From assembly GCF_014189535.1 (NCBI RefSeq), contig NZ_CP050308.1, forward strand, positions 2,021,501 to 2,085,500: a stretch of DNA of 64,000 bases, given 5' to 3'. The DNA comes from Rhizobium lusitanum. Lineage in GTDB: Bacteria > Pseudomonadota > Alphaproteobacteria > Rhizobiales > Rhizobiaceae. The notes under the pieces were generated by a model that worked only from the letters and a program-made list of their open reading frames with translations, was not told the origin of the DNA and searched no databases. This document shows, in pieces, positions 50,888-60,901 of this stretch (positions are counted from its first letter, which is position 1; each line of letters opens with the position of its first letter). Both the position numbers and the translations under genes were made by a program.

Positions 50888-52160
50888 ATGGTATCGCGAA
50901 AAACGCCAAACCATTCGAAGCCCAACGACGAGCCGGTCACGATCGACCTGGAAGCAGAGAAGTCCGTGCAAGCCGCGGCTTCCAATGACATGACCGAGCC
51001 CAATCATAGCGAACCCGGCAGTTCCTCCGCCAATGAAGTGGAGATGCCACTGGAGACCGAGCGGGAGCCACTGCGCTCCGAAGCAGGTGAGCCCGTCGCG
51101 GAAGCAGCGGAGGAAAAGCTCAAAGCCGAGCTCGACCGGGAAGCTGAAGCCTACTCTTTCAATAGCGAACAGCCCGCAGCACCCCAGCGGCAACAGGGCT
51201 CAACTTCGGGCCTGATCGCCGCCGGCATCGTCGGCGGCCTGATCTCCCCTCATCTGCGTCGGCGCGATCCAGTATGCAGGCCTCCTACCCGGCGGCAGGG
51301 CGGCTAAAGATACGTCCGCCGACATTGCCGCGCTCACCGCCGAAATCGACGGGCTGAAGCAGACAGTTTCCAATCTCGCCGCCGCGCCCGCAGCAGCGCC
51401 TGATACGACGCTGACCGCCCGTATCGCGGCCCTCGAGACAGCCGCCGCCAACAACCCGACGGCCGGTGGATCATCCGCAGCAGGCAGTGGCGAGGCCGAT
51501 CAGAAGATCGCAGCACTGAGCACCGAGGTCGGTCAGCTGAAGGCAAGCCTCGACCAGGCGACGCAAAGCCGGACTTCGGCCGATGCCGATGTCAGCAAGC
51601 GTCTCGACGACGCCGAGAAGAAGCTGAGCGAGCCGAGCCAGGAGAGCGCCGTTGCCCGCGCCATCGCGGCGGCCGCACTGAAGGCGGCGATCGATCGTGG
51701 TGGTCCCTTCCAGCCCGAGCTAGACACCTTCGCCAATGTCGCGCCGGACGATCCGGCCGTCGCCGATCTCAAGAATTTCGCCCAGACCGGCATTCCATCC
51801 CGCGCCGATCTCATTCGCCAGGTTTCCGACGTCACGACCGCGATCGTCGCCTCGACGCAACAGGACGATCCGAACCAGAACTGGAGCGACCGGCTGCTGT
51901 CGGGCGCCAAATCGCTGGTGCAGGTGCGCCCGGTCGGCAATGTCTCCGGCGATAGTGTCGATGCCGTTGCCGCCCGCTTCGAGGACAAGGTGAAGAATGG
52001 CGACCTGCCCGGCGCCATCACCGAGTGGAACAACCTGCCGGATGCCGCCAAATCGGCTTCCGCCGCTTTCAAGCAATCGCTGGGGGCCCGCGTCCGCGTC
52101 GAGGATCTGGTCGGCGAAGCGCTGTCGAAGGCGATCGCCAACACCGGAAAACAGAACTGA
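50888..52160 (+). pseudogene. Alphaproteobacterial Mic60/mitofilin gene with a frameshift
   Basis: Two frames together encode one protein of about 420 residues: an acidic, disordered N-terminus (about 1-105), a membrane helix (LIAAGIVGGLI continuing as LICVGAIQYAGLL), a long coiled coil (ALTAEIDGLKQ onward), and a C-terminal mitofilin-type domain ending GEALSKAIANTGKQN. The frame breaks at a CCCC run (51246-51249); removing one C restores the helix. The first frame stops at 51307. Mic60 shapes inner-membrane folds in alphaproteobacteria and its gene is typically placed between hemD and hemY, as here. A sequencing error is as likely as a real mutation. Confidence 0.8.
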
Positions 52161-52175
52161 GGACGGAGCACGAGA

Positions 52176-53768
52176 ATGATCAGACTGCTTATCTTCGTCC
52201 TCCTCGTCCTGGTGCTCGGCTTTGGCTTTTCCTGGCTCGCGGATCGCCCCGGCGATCTCTCGCTGGTCTGGGAAGGTCAGCTTTACCAGGCCAAGCTGAT
52301 TGTTGCCGCCGGCATCCTGATCGCGCTGATTGCCGCCGCCATGATCATCTGGTGGTTCATCCGGCTGATCTGGAGCTCGCCGCATTCCGTCACCCGCTAT
52401 TTCCGCGCCCGCAAGCGTGATCGCGGCTATCAGGCGCTGTCGACGGGGCTGATCGCCGCCGGTGCCGGCAATGCGCTGCTCGCCCGCAAGATGGCGGCGC
52501 GCACGCGCGGCCTGATCCGCGCCGACCAGGAACCGCTGATCAATCTGCTTGAAGCGCAGGCCGCCCTGATCGAAGGCAGGCATGACGAAGCGCGCCAGAA
52601 ATTCGAGCTGATGGCCAACGACCCGGAAACCCGCGAGCTCGGCTTGCGCGGTCTCTATCTCGAAGCCAAACGCCTCGGCGCCAATGAGGCCGCACGGCAA
52701 TATGCCGAAAAGGCCGCCGATCACGCCCCCTATTTGCCCTGGGCGGCGCAGGCTACGCTGGAATATCGCAGCCAAGCCGGCAACTGGGACGACGCCATCA
52801 AGCTTCTCGACCAGCAGAAGGTGGCCCACGTCGTCGACAAGGAGACCGCCAATCGCCAGCGCGCCGTACTCCTGACCGCGCGCGCCAACGACAAGCTGGA
52901 AAGCAACCCAGCCGGCGCCCGCGACGATGCGCTCGCGGCACTGAAGCTGGCCGCCGATTTCGTCCCCGCCGCACTGACGGCCGCCAAGGCATTGTTCCGT
53001 GAAGACAAGGTCCGCAAGGCCGCATCGGTTCTTGAACAGGTCTGGAAGGCAAAGCCGCATCCGGAGATCGGCAAGGCCTATGTCCGCGCCCGCAGCGGCG
53101 ACAGCGTCACCGATCGCCTGAAGCGCGCTGAGCGGCTGGAAGCGATCCGCCCGAACAATGTCGAGGCCCTGCTCGTCACCGCAAAGGCAGCGCTCGACGC
53201 CCATGACTTCGCCAAGGCCCGCGCCAAGGCCGAGGCGGCGGCCCGAATCGACGCCCGCGAGGGTGCCTTCCTGCTGCTGGCCGATATCGAGGAGGCCGAG
53301 ACCGACGATCAGGGCCGTGTCCGCCACTGGATGGCGCAGGCGCTGCGCGCGCCGCGCGATCCGGCCTGGGTGGCCGATGGTTTCGTCTCCGACAAATGGC
53401 TGCCGCTTTCGCCCATCACCGGCCGGCTCGATGCCTTCGAATGGAAGGCGCCCTTCGGCCAGATCGAGGGGCCGCTGGAAGAAGGCACAGCCGTTTCGGT
53501 CGATGCCGCGCTGAAGTCGCTGCCGCCAATGCGAGAGACCGCTCCCGCAACCGCTACGGCAAAACCGCCTTCACCAATAGTTGCATCGCCGGCCGCCAGC
53601 ACCTCTGTTATAGAACTGGAACCGACCGTAGCGAAGCCGGCGACGGCCGCAGTCGAGCCGGCGAAGGAGCCCGAGCCAAAGCCCTTTTTCGGCGGCGCGC
53701 CAGATGATCCGGGTGTAAAAAATCGAGAACTTGAATCGGACCCCAAGACACGGCTCAAGTTGTTCTAG
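52176..53768 (+). CDS. hemY: HemY-type TPR membrane protein
   Basis: This 530-residue protein has two N-terminal membrane helices (about 2-19 and 40-66), the HemY N-terminal domain with RYFRARKRDRGYQALSTGLIAAGAG, and a series of TPR helices to about residue 400. A Pro/Ala-rich tail follows. It is linked to late tetrapyrrole synthesis by gene context; it is not the protoporphyrinogen oxidase also called HemY. It lies 15 bases after the Mic60 frame. Confidence 0.92.
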   Translation: MIRLLIFVLLVLVLGFGFSWLADRPGDLSLVWEGQLYQAKLIVAAGILIALIAAAMIIWWFIRLIWSSPHSVTRYFRARKRDRGYQALSTGLIAAGAGNALLARKMAARTRGLIRADQEPLINLLEAQAALIEGRHDEARQKFELMANDPETRELGLRGLYLEAKRLGANEAARQYAEKAADHAPYLPWAAQATLEYRSQAGNWDDAIKLLDQQKVAHVVDKETANRQRAVLLTARANDKLESNPAGARDDALAALKLAADFVPAALTAAKALFREDKVRKAASVLEQVWKAKPHPEIGKAYVRARSGDSVTDRLKRAERLEAIRPNNVEALLVTAKAALDAHDFAKARAKAEAAARIDAREGAFLLLADIEEAETDDQGRVRHWMAQALRAPRDPAWVADGFVSDKWLPLSPITGRLDAFEWKAPFGQIEGPLEEGTAVSVDAALKSLPPMRETAPATATAKPPSPIVASPAASTSVIELEPTVAKPATAAVEPAKEPEPKPFFGGAPDDPGVKNRELESDPKTRLKLF

Positions 53769-53769
53769 G

Positions 53770-53814
53770 GCATGATCCCAAGAAGCGCGTTGCGCTTTCC
53801 GGACCAGATCGTGC
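53770..53814. repeat. RIME-like repeat, copy 4 (diverged)
   Basis: GCATGATCC (53770-53778) and a decayed right arm ending GATCGTGC (53807-53814) flank a centre with GCGCGTTGCGC. It starts two bases after the hemY stop. Confidence 0.45.
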
Positions 53815-53839
53815 TCAGTTGCTCTAAGAATGGAACCGA

Positions 53840-54325
53840 ATGTTTGAACGCTTTCAGGAATTTTTCCATAGCCTGACGAAAGACCACTCCAAATCCGGTT
53901 TTGCCCCCGACGACCCGCGCATCGCGGTGGCGGCTCTCTGCATCCAGGTGATGGAAGCGGACGGCAAGATCGAGGACAGCGAGAAGAAGCGGCTTCGCAA
54001 GCTGTTGAAGGAGCAATACGGTCTCGAGGGCCGCCAGCTCGACGCGCTGATCGCCGCCGGCCAGGAGGCCGAGAGCGAGGCGGTGGATTATTACCGCTTC
54101 ACCTCCGACCTGAAACGCCACCTGAATGGCGAGCAGCGCCTCGAACTCCTCGGCATCCTCTGGGATATCGTCTACGCCGATGGCGAGCGCAGCGAGATGG
54201 AGGACCACGCGATCTGGCGGATCGCCGATCTCATGGGCATCTCCGATCGCGAGCGCATCGTGAAGCGGCAGGAGGCGGCTGCCCGCGCGCCCGGCCACGC
54301 GATGGAGACAGGCGATGATGATTGA
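53840..54325 (+). CDS. TerB family protein
   Basis: This 161-residue protein is a single TerB-type helical domain: DPRIAVAALCIQVMEADGKIEDSEKKRLRKLL, then a second repeat RLELLGILWDIVYADGERSEMEDHAIWRIADLMGIS. The acidic residues in ADGKIEDSE and ADGERSEMED resemble the metal-binding parts of the family. TerB-like proteins are linked to tellurite resistance and stress, but lone copies such as this have no known role. The next gene overlaps it by 11 bases. Confidence 0.88.
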   Translation: MFERFQEFFHSLTKDHSKSGFAPDDPRIAVAALCIQVMEADGKIEDSEKKRLRKLLKEQYGLEGRQLDALIAAGQEAESEAVDYYRFTSDLKRHLNGEQRLELLGILWDIVYADGERSEMEDHAIWRIADLMGISDRERIVKRQEAAARAPGHAMETGDDD

Positions 54326-55052
54326 GACGCCAAGGAGCGGCACGCATCGCCGCCCCGTCCTGATCGTGCTGCACCAGGAGCGCTCCAGCCCCGGCCGCGT
54401 CGGTCAGATGCTTCTCGAAAAAGGCTACGACCTCGATGTCCGCCGTCCGGTCCTCGGTGAAGGACTGCCGACGACGCTGGAAGGTCACGCGGGCGCGGTG
54501 GTCTTCGGCGGGCCGATGAGCGTCAACGACCCCGACGGTTTCGTCAAGGCGGAGATCGACTGGCTTGACGTGCCGCTCAAGGAAAACCGCCCCTATCTCG
54601 GCATCTGTCTCGGCGCGCAAATGCTCGCCCGTCACCTCGGCGCCAAGGTGAAGGCGCGCGACGACGGCAAGACCGAAATCGGCTGGTACCCGCTGCAGCC
54701 GACGGAAAGGGGCCGGCTGCTGATGCGCCGTTGGCCACAAATGGTCTATCACTTCCACCACGAAGGCTTCGAGCTGCCACGCGGAGCCGAACTACTGGCA
54801 ACTGGCGAGACCTATCCCAACCAGGCTTACCGCTATGGCGCCAACGCCTGGGGCCTGCAGTTCCACGCCGAACTCACGCGCGCCATGATGCAGCGCTGGG
54901 TCGTGCATGGCGAACACCGCTTCTGTGCTCCGAACGCCCAGCAGGGCCGCGAGCATCTGGAAGGCCGCATGATCTTCGACGCGGCCCTGAAAGCCTGGCT
55001 CTCCGAATTCCTCGACATGGTGTTCGAGGGCAAGCAGGCGATGGCGGCTTGA
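54315..55052 (+). CDS. Class I glutamine amidotransferase-like protein
   Basis: This 245-residue protein has the amidotransferase nucleophile motif YLGICLGAQMLARHLG with the Cys near residue 97 and the His in LQFHAELT near 176. The GMP-synthase-type fold is complete, but no synthetase domain follows, so it may be a free-standing gamma-glutamyl hydrolase or serve a separate partner. The start overlaps terB by 11 bases, so the two are co-expressed. Confidence 0.88.
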   Translation: MMIETPRSGTHRRPVLIVLHQERSSPGRVGQMLLEKGYDLDVRRPVLGEGLPTTLEGHAGAVVFGGPMSVNDPDGFVKAEIDWLDVPLKENRPYLGICLGAQMLARHLGAKVKARDDGKTEIGWYPLQPTERGRLLMRRWPQMVYHFHHEGFELPRGAELLATGETYPNQAYRYGANAWGLQFHAELTRAMMQRWVVHGEHRFCAPNAQQGREHLEGRMIFDAALKAWLSEFLDMVFEGKQAMAA

Positions 55053-55065
55053 GCTGCCCGATACC

Positions 55066-55686
55066 TCAGCCTGCTTCCAACATCGTCGCGTATCGGCTGA
55101 TCGCTTCACGCACGGATGTGGCATAGTGCCTTAGCTGTTCACTATCGGCAGCAAGCTCGTCCCTCAACGCTCTTGGGATTTCGATCTGAACGCCCGCATT
55201 TCGCTTGCCCTGGTTGCATATATTACGGACGCCTATACCGGCGAGAGGCTCTCCCTTCACCCTCGCAACGACCGCGAATCCACCCTCTGACAAAGCCTCA
55301 ACGATTAGGTCACGAAGAACCACATCAAGGCCTCCGACCCAGGATGTTTCCAGATCGTCCCCATTTGCTCGACCATGAATGGCAACCACAATCAAGGCTG
55401 CTGAAACCAGAGCAAGCGCCTTCGGTTCACGAAAACATTCCGAAGTGATGTGCAGCTCATGATGCGGCCGGCCCTCTCTCAACCCCTCGAAGCAATAGGC
55501 GGAAAAACTACCGGACGCTATTTCCAGCGTAATCTCCGACGTCGTGGGCTCGATATATCCCCCATGAGGCGCAATCACCGCCACCAGCGACGACTTATCC
55601 TCCATGCGGATACGATAATCGACGCCTTCGGTCTCCTGCTCCTGCAACGCCGGGAATGATCTATACCAATCCGACTGCTCTCCCAT
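55066..55686 (-). CDS. Poly-gamma-glutamate hydrolase family protein (YjqB/DUF867-like)
   Basis: This 206-residue protein has the motif AVIAPHGGYIEPTTSEI near residue 36, then YCFEGL, LHITSECFREPKAL and VVAIHG, which match the zinc-dependent phage/Bacillus poly-gamma-glutamate hydrolases of the YjqB type. The His/Glu residues in these motifs are the probable metal ligands. I choose ATG 55686, eight bases after GAGG, over a TTG at 55704 that would overlap the MFS gene. No signal peptide is seen. The substrate here is not known. Confidence 0.75.
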   Translation of the reverse strand: MGEQSDWYRSFPALQEQETEGVDYRIRMEDKSSLVAVIAPHGGYIEPTTSEITLEIASGSFSAYCFEGLREGRPHHELHITSECFREPKALALVSAALIVVAIHGRANGDDLETSWVGGLDVVLRDLIVEALSEGGFAVVARVKGEPLAGIGVRNICNQGKRNAGVQIEIPRALRDELAADSEQLRHYATSVREAISRYATMLEAG

Positions 55687-55696
55687 CTTTATGACC

Positions 55697-56953
55697 TCAC
55701 CCAATCTTCGGCTCGTCCTCGCGCTCCGGTGCGTTCAAACTATCAATTCTGCGCAGTTGCGGGAAGCCCGCCGCCCAGATGACCGCAACCGCCAGCGTGC
55801 CGATGCCGCCGATCACGACGGCCGGGATGGCGCCGAAATAATGTGCCATGGTGCCGGCGCGGAATTCGCCGAGCTCGTTCGAGGCGCCGACAAAGACCAT
55901 GTTGACGGCGTTGACGCGGCCGCGCACGTGGTCGGGCGTCCAGAGCGTGATCAGGGTCTCGCGGACATAGACCGAGATCAGGTCGGACGCGCCCATGATC
56001 GCAAGGGCTGCTATCGACAGCCACGGCGTATGCGAGATGCCGAAGATCAGCGTTCCCAGGCCGAACATACCAACGCCGATGAACATGCAGATCCCTGCCC
56101 GATGCCGGATGGGATAGGTCGCCAGGAACAGGCCCATGGCGATGGCGCCGAAGCTCGGTGCCGCGCGCAGGAGGCCGAGGCCCCAGGGACCAAGCGTCAG
56201 AATATCGCGGGCAAAGATCGGCATCAGCGCCACGGCGCCACCGAGCAGCACGGCGAAAAGGTCGAGCGAGACAGCACCCAGCACCACCTTCTCCGACCAG
56301 ATGAAACGGAAGCCGGCGAGGATCTCATTCAGGCTCTTCGCTTCGTGCGCGACGCGCTGCTGCGGCTTCGGGATCAGGAAGGTGAGCATCGAGCCGGCGG
56401 CAAAGAAGAACACAGCAACCGTGTAGGAGACGCTGGGACCGATGCCATAAAGCAGGCCACCGGCGACCGGGCCAAGAATGGCGGCGGCGTCCCAGGACAT
56501 GGAATTCCAGGTCACCGCATTCGAAAGATCCGCGGGCGGGATGAGATTGGGGGCGAGCGACTGCAAGGCTGGCGACATGAAAGCGCGCTCGACACCAAAG
56601 ACAGCAAGGATCAGGAAGACCAGCAGCGGCGTAAAAATGCCGGTGACGGTCAGAAACAACAGCGCGGCCGTGCAGATCGTGCCGACGAGGATGCAAATGG
56701 CGGCGATCATGCGCCTGTTGTAACGGTCGGCCACCGTGCCGGTCACCAGGATCAGAAGTAGCGACGGCAGGAACTGCACCAGACCGATCAGGCCGAGATA
56801 GATCGGTTGGCCGGTATGCTCATACATTTGCCAGCCGACGGAAACGCTGACGACCTGCGTGGCGAACGCGGTCAGAAAACGGGCAAAGAAGAAATAGGTG
56901 TAGGCGATATGCCGGAACGCGGCAAATCTGTCTCCGCTGGCAACCAACGACAT
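55697..56953 (-). CDS. MFS exporter (EntS-like)
   Basis: This 418-residue protein has the twelve-helix pattern of the major facilitator superfamily and the family motif TGTVADRYNRRMIAA after the second helix. Overall similarity is to the EntS/enterobactin-exporter type MFS group, so a siderophore or drug could be exported, but no siderophore gene is nearby. I chose ATG 56953 (MSLVASGDRFAAF); the frame is open 20 codons upstream. It ends 10 bases before the hydrolase start. Confidence 0.85.
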   Translation of the reverse strand: MSLVASGDRFAAFRHIAYTYFFFARFLTAFATQVVSVSVGWQMYEHTGQPIYLGLIGLVQFLPSLLLILVTGTVADRYNRRMIAAICILVGTICTAALLFLTVTGIFTPLLVFLILAVFGVERAFMSPALQSLAPNLIPPADLSNAVTWNSMSWDAAAILGPVAGGLLYGIGPSVSYTVAVFFFAAGSMLTFLIPKPQQRVAHEAKSLNEILAGFRFIWSEKVVLGAVSLDLFAVLLGGAVALMPIFARDILTLGPWGLGLLRAAPSFGAIAMGLFLATYPIRHRAGICMFIGVGMFGLGTLIFGISHTPWLSIAALAIMGASDLISVYVRETLITLWTPDHVRGRVNAVNMVFVGASNELGEFRAGTMAHYFGAIPAVVIGGIGTLAVAVIWAAGFPQLRRIDSLNAPEREDEPKIG

Positions 56954-57096
56954 ATGTGAGACTTTCCGACCGGAGCAATGGCGCAGAACGCGCTGGCTCG
57001 GCCTGTTAGGCATGATTCAGCCTGTGTCAAAGCATGGGGCTTGCTCGTTAAGTCGCCAATGTCTACATGTCTGTCAACCACGAAATGGAGACGGAC

Positions 57097-57390
57097 ATGC
57101 TCGCCTTATTTCAAACCATTGATCTGGCTTTGAATCTTTATACCTGGGTGCTGATCGCCAGCGCCATTTTCTCTTGGCTCTATGCTTTTAACGTCATTAA
57201 TTCGAGCAATCAGTTCGTCAACTCGGTCGGAAGCTTCCTGTACGCAGTCACTGAACCGGCGCTGCGCCCGATCCGTCGCGTGCTGCCCAATCTCGGCGGC
57301 ATCGATATTTCGCCGATCATCCTGCTTCTGCTCATCTTCTTCGTCCGCTCGCTGATGTGGAATTCGCTGTACCCGCTCTTCGTTCGGTGA
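57097..57390 (+). CDS. YggT family membrane protein
   Basis: This 97-residue protein has two membrane helices (about 10-30 and 70-90) and the YggT signature in the middle: [43 protein letters not shown] 57097 follows GGAG with good spacing; the ATG at 57067 is possible. YggT proteins have been linked to osmotic stress and division. Its stop overlaps the next gene's start as GTGA. Confidence 0.9.
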   Translation: MLALFQTIDLALNLYTWVLIASAIFSWLYAFNVINSSNQFVNSVGSFLYAVTEPALRPIRRVLPNLGGIDISPIILLLLIFFVRSLMWNSLYPLFVR

Positions 57391-57701
57391 ACGACGCCTG
57401 GCAGGCTTTTGCCGATCATGTGAGACTATCGGTCCGGCTCACGCCCAATGGCGGGCGTGACGCCGTCGATGGCATCGAGACTGGTGCCGATGGCGAGGCC
57501 TATCTCAAGGCCCGCGTGTCTGCCGTGCCGGAAAAAGGCAAGGCCAACAAGGCGCTGATCGCCCTGCTGGCCAAGAGCATCGGCATGCCAAAATCCTCGC
57601 TCAACCTGATTTCCGGCGACACCGCACGCAAAAAAATCCTCCGGATCGATGGCGACCCGGAGGACTTGATAGGCAGGCTGAACGCTATAGTGAAGGACTG
57701 A
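57387..57701 (+). CDS. DUF167 family protein (YggU-like)
   Basis: This 104-residue protein matches the DUF167 fold: [20 protein letters not shown], then [48 protein letters not shown]. The GTG at 57387 overlaps the yggT stop (GTGA), which identifies the start. The yggT-DUF167 pairing is widespread in bacteria. The role is unknown. It converges with ppa, whose stop lies directly after it. Confidence 0.92.
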   Translation: MNDAWQAFADHVRLSVRLTPNGGRDAVDGIETGADGEAYLKARVSAVPEKGKANKALIALLAKSIGMPKSSLNLISGDTARKKILRIDGDPEDLIGRLNAIVKD

Positions 57702-58235
57702 TCACTTCGCCTTCTTGGCGCGCTCAATGGCTTCAAGAATGAGCTCACCAGCTTCCTTGGAGCCGCCCCAGCCATAGATCTTCACCCACTTGCCGGGCTC
57801 CAGATCCTTGTAGTGCGCGAAGAAATGCTCGATCTGCTTCAGCGTGATCTCCGGCAGGTCGGTATGTTCCTTGACCTTCTCGTAACGCAGCGTCAGCTTC
57901 GGCGAGGGAACGGCAATGATTTTTTCGTCCTTGCCGGAATTATCTTCCATTTTCAGCACGCCGATCGGGCGAACATTGATGACGCAGCCCGGCACCAGCG
58001 GACGGGTGCTGGCGATCAGCACGTCGATCGGGTCGCCGTCTTCGGAAAGCGTGTGGGGGACAAAGCCGTAATTGCCCGGATAGGTCATCGGCGTGTAGAG
58101 GAAACGGTCGACGACCAGCGTGCCGGCCTCCTTGTCCATTTCGTACTTGATCGGGTGACCGCCGACCGGAACTTCAACGATGACGTTGACGTCTTCGGGC
58201 GGGTTCTTGCCAATGGAAATCGCGTCGATGCGCAT
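57702..58235 (-). CDS. ppa: Inorganic pyrophosphatase
   Basis: Family I pyrophosphatase hydrolyses PPi and pulls biosynthetic reactions forward. The 177-residue product has the active-site motif [10 protein letters not shown] with its metal-binding Asp residues near residue 65, and FIEVPVGG-like [17 protein letters not shown] at the N-terminus with the Lys. It abuts the DUF167 gene tail to tail without spacing. Confidence 0.97.
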   Translation of the reverse strand: MRIDAISIGKNPPEDVNVIVEVPVGGHPIKYEMDKEAGTLVVDRFLYTPMTYPGNYGFVPHTLSEDGDPIDVLIASTRPLVPGCVINVRPIGVLKMEDNSGKDEKIIAVPSPKLTLRYEKVKEHTDLPEITLKQIEHFFAHYKDLEPGKWVKIYGWGGSKEAGELILEAIERAKKAK

Positions 58236-58361
58236 GCATGTCCCCTAAATATTAAGGATGGTTACCGCAAGCCAGATAATCGGAATCATTCTGCAACGCA
58301 ACAATGCATTGGTAGAGTGCGGGATTTTATCGGGGATCGTAGCCAGCGCAACGCGGCCTCA

Positions 58362-58868
58362 TCAAGACCAAACGAAGCCGATCTTCTTGATCTGCTTGCG
58401 GTCGAAGGTCTCGACGCCCTCGCAGAAATCCGCACCACCCTGGCCGCGATAGAAGCGGTCGGCATTCTCGTTTTCCTCAAGGCACCAGACGACAAGACCC
58501 TTGCAGCCGAGCGACTTCAGCAGCCGGCGCGCCTCGCCGAACAGCAGCCGGCCAAGGCCAATGCCCTGATATTCCGGACGAAGATAGAGTTCGTAGATCT
58601 CGCCTTCCTGCGGCAGCGCGCGGGCGCGATTGAGGCCGAGGGTCGCATAGCCGGCAATCTCGCCGGCGACATCGAGAACCAGAAGCGTTGCCGGGCCGCT
58701 GGTCGCCTTGCGCCACCAGCTTTCACCGCGCCGTTCGATCATCTGGCTCAGCGCGCGATGCGGAATGATGCCGGAATAGGTGTACTGCCACGACTGGCGG
58801 TGCACCTCCGATATGGCTCGGGCATCATGCGGTTCTGCCCGCCGAACATCAATCGACAACGTCTTCAT
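58362..58868 (-). CDS. GNAT acetyltransferase
   Basis: This 168-residue protein has the acetyl-CoA motif YLRPEYQGIGLGRLLFGEARR (R/Q-x2-G-x-G) near residues 96-116 and a C-terminal WCLEENENADRFYRGQGG typical of the ribosomal-alanine or small-molecule GNATs. The acceptor is unknown. It lies between ppa and typA with its own promoter region. Confidence 0.9.
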   Translation of the reverse strand: MKTLSIDVRRAEPHDARAISEVHRQSWQYTYSGIIPHRALSQMIERRGESWWRKATSGPATLLVLDVAGEIAGYATLGLNRARALPQEGEIYELYLRPEYQGIGLGRLLFGEARRLLKSLGCKGLVVWCLEENENADRFYRGQGGADFCEGVETFDRKQIKKIGFVWS

Positions 58869-59020
58869 AACGTTTACTCTGGTCTCGCCAGCCCAAATTA
58901 ACCATCCTCATTTACGAAGACGGCCGACTTGCCCACAGCCTTTATCCGTGGACGACTGCTGAAAATTAACGCCTTTTTAACCTTTGCCACAAGGGTCCAA
59001 AAATCGAACACACAAAATAA

Positions 59021-59044
59021 AACCCCGGCACAAAGGCCGGGGTT
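59021..59044 (-). terminator. typA terminator
   Basis: AACCCCGGC and GCCGGGGTT form a perfect 9-base stem around ACAAAG. On the minus strand it is followed by TTATTTTG. It lies 31 bases after the typA stop. Confidence 0.85.
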
Positions 59045-59074
59045 GATTGATTCAAAGCGATACAGCTCGCTTTA

Positions 59075-60901
59075 TTATGCGGAGCGAGACTTTTCGAAGC
59101 GCTTGCGCTCGTTCGGGTCGAGGTACATCTTGCGCAGGCGGATCGACTTCGGCGTGACTTCCATCAGTTCGTCGTCCTGGATCCAGGACAGCGCGCGATC
59201 GAGCGTCATGCGGATCGGCGGCGTCAGCTTGACGGCCTCGTCCTTGTTGACCGAGCGGATGTTGGTCAGCTGCTTGCCCTTGAGGACGTTGACTTCAAGG
59301 TCGTTGTCGCGTGTGTGGATGCCGATAATCATGCCGGCATAAACCTTTTCACCCGGATCGATGATCATCGGGCCACGGTCTTCCAGGTTGAACATCGCGT
59401 AGGCGACGGCTTCGCCGGATGCGTTGGAGAGCAGGACGCCGTTGGAGCGGCCGCCGATCGCGCCCTTGAAAGGCTGATAGTCGTGGAACAAGCGGTTCAT
59501 GATCGCCGTGCCGCGCGTATCCGTCAGCAGTTCCGACTGATAGCCGATGAGACCGCGGGTCGGCGCGAAGAATTTCAGGCGCAGGCGATTGCCGCCGGAT
59601 GGACGAAGCTCGACCATTTCGGCCTTACGCTCAGACATCTTCTGCACGACGACACCCGAATGCTCTTCGTCGACGTCGATGACGACTTCTTCGATCGGCT
59701 CCAGCATCAGGCCAGTGGCTTCGTCCTTGTGCATGACGACGCGCGGACGCGAAACGGCAAGCTCGAAGCCTTCACGGCGCATGGTTTCGATCAGAACGGC
59801 GAGCTGCAATTCGCCGCGGCCGGAGACGTAGAACGAGTCCTTGCCTTCGGCTTCTTCGATCTTCAGCGCAACGTTGCCTTCGGCTTCCTTGAACAGGCGA
59901 TCACGAATGACGCGCGAGGTAACCTTGTCGCCTTCGGTGCCAGCCAGCGGGCTGTCATTGACGATAAAGGACATGGTGACGGTCGGCGGATCGATCGGCT
60001 GGGCGTGCAGCGCCTCGGTGACGGACGGATCGCAGAACGTGTCGGCGACGGTACCCTTGGACAGGCCGGCGATGGCGACGATATCGCCGGCATGAGCTTC
60101 ATCGATAGGCGTACGCTCGATGCCGCGGAAGGCGAGGATCTTGGAAATGCGGCCGGTCTCGATCGGCTTGCCGTCCTGGCCCAGAACCTTGACGGCCTGG
60201 TTCGGCTTGATCGAGCCGGAATGAATGCGGCCAGTGATGAGACGGCCGAGGAAGGGGTTGGCTTCGAGAAGCGTGCCGATCATGCGGAATGCGCCATCTT
60301 CTTCGCCGACACTCGGCTCCGGCACATGCTTCAGCACGAGATCGAGAAGCGGGCCAAGGCCATCCTCAGTGGGGCCTTCCGGCGAATAGTTCATCCAGCC
60401 GGCGCGGCCCGAACCGTAAAGGATCGGGAAATCGAGCTGCTCGTCGGTAGCGTCCAGTGCTGCGAAGAGATCGAAGACTTCGTTGATGACTTCTTCGTGG
60501 CGAGCGTCCGGACGGTCGATCTTGTTGATCGCAACGATCGGGCGAAGGCCGACTTTCAGCGCCTTGCCGACCACGAACTTGGTCTGCGGCATCGGGCCTT
60601 CCGAGGAATCGACCAGCACGATGGCGCCATCGACCATCGACAGGATGCGCTCGACTTCACCGCCGAAGTCGGCGTGGCCTGGCGTGTCGACGATGTTGAC
60701 GCGAACGCCCTTCCATACGACGGAGGTCGCCTTGGCGAGAATGGTGATACCACGCTCTTTTTCCAGATCGTTGGAATCCATCATGCGCTCAACGGTGCGC
60801 TGGTTCTCGCGGAAGGAGCCGGACTGCTTCAGAAGCTCGTCAACGAGGGTGGTTTTCCCATGGTCAACGTGCGCGATGATCGCGATGTTGCGGAGTTTCA
60901 T
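59075..60901 (-). CDS. typA: Ribosome-associated GTPase TypA/BipA
   Basis: TypA/BipA is an EF-G-like GTPase that assists ribosome assembly and stress adaptation. The 608-residue product has [10 protein letters not shown] (residues 10-19), the switch block [27 protein letters not shown], and the BipA-specific C-terminal domain with [26 protein letters not shown] sequence. ATG 60901 ([15 protein letters not shown]) is the family start. A terminator follows. Confidence 0.97.
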   Translation of the reverse strand: MKLRNIAIIAHVDHGKTTLVDELLKQSGSFRENQRTVERMMDSNDLEKERGITILAKATSVVWKGVRVNIVDTPGHADFGGEVERILSMVDGAIVLVDSSEGPMPQTKFVVGKALKVGLRPIVAINKIDRPDARHEEVINEVFDLFAALDATDEQLDFPILYGSGRAGWMNYSPEGPTEDGLGPLLDLVLKHVPEPSVGEEDGAFRMIGTLLEANPFLGRLITGRIHSGSIKPNQAVKVLGQDGKPIETGRISKILAFRGIERTPIDEAHAGDIVAIAGLSKGTVADTFCDPSVTEALHAQPIDPPTVTMSFIVNDSPLAGTEGDKVTSRVIRDRLFKEAEGNVALKIEEAEGKDSFYVSGRGELQLAVLIETMRREGFELAVSRPRVVMHKDEATGLMLEPIEEVVIDVDEEHSGVVVQKMSERKAEMVELRPSGGNRLRLKFFAPTRGLIGYQSELLTDTRGTAIMNRLFHDYQPFKGAIGGRSNGVLLSNASGEAVAYAMFNLEDRGPMIIDPGEKVYAGMIIGIHTRDNDLEVNVLKGKQLTNIRSVNKDEAVKLTPPIRMTLDRALSWIQDDELMEVTPKSIRLRKMYLDPNERKRFEKSRSA

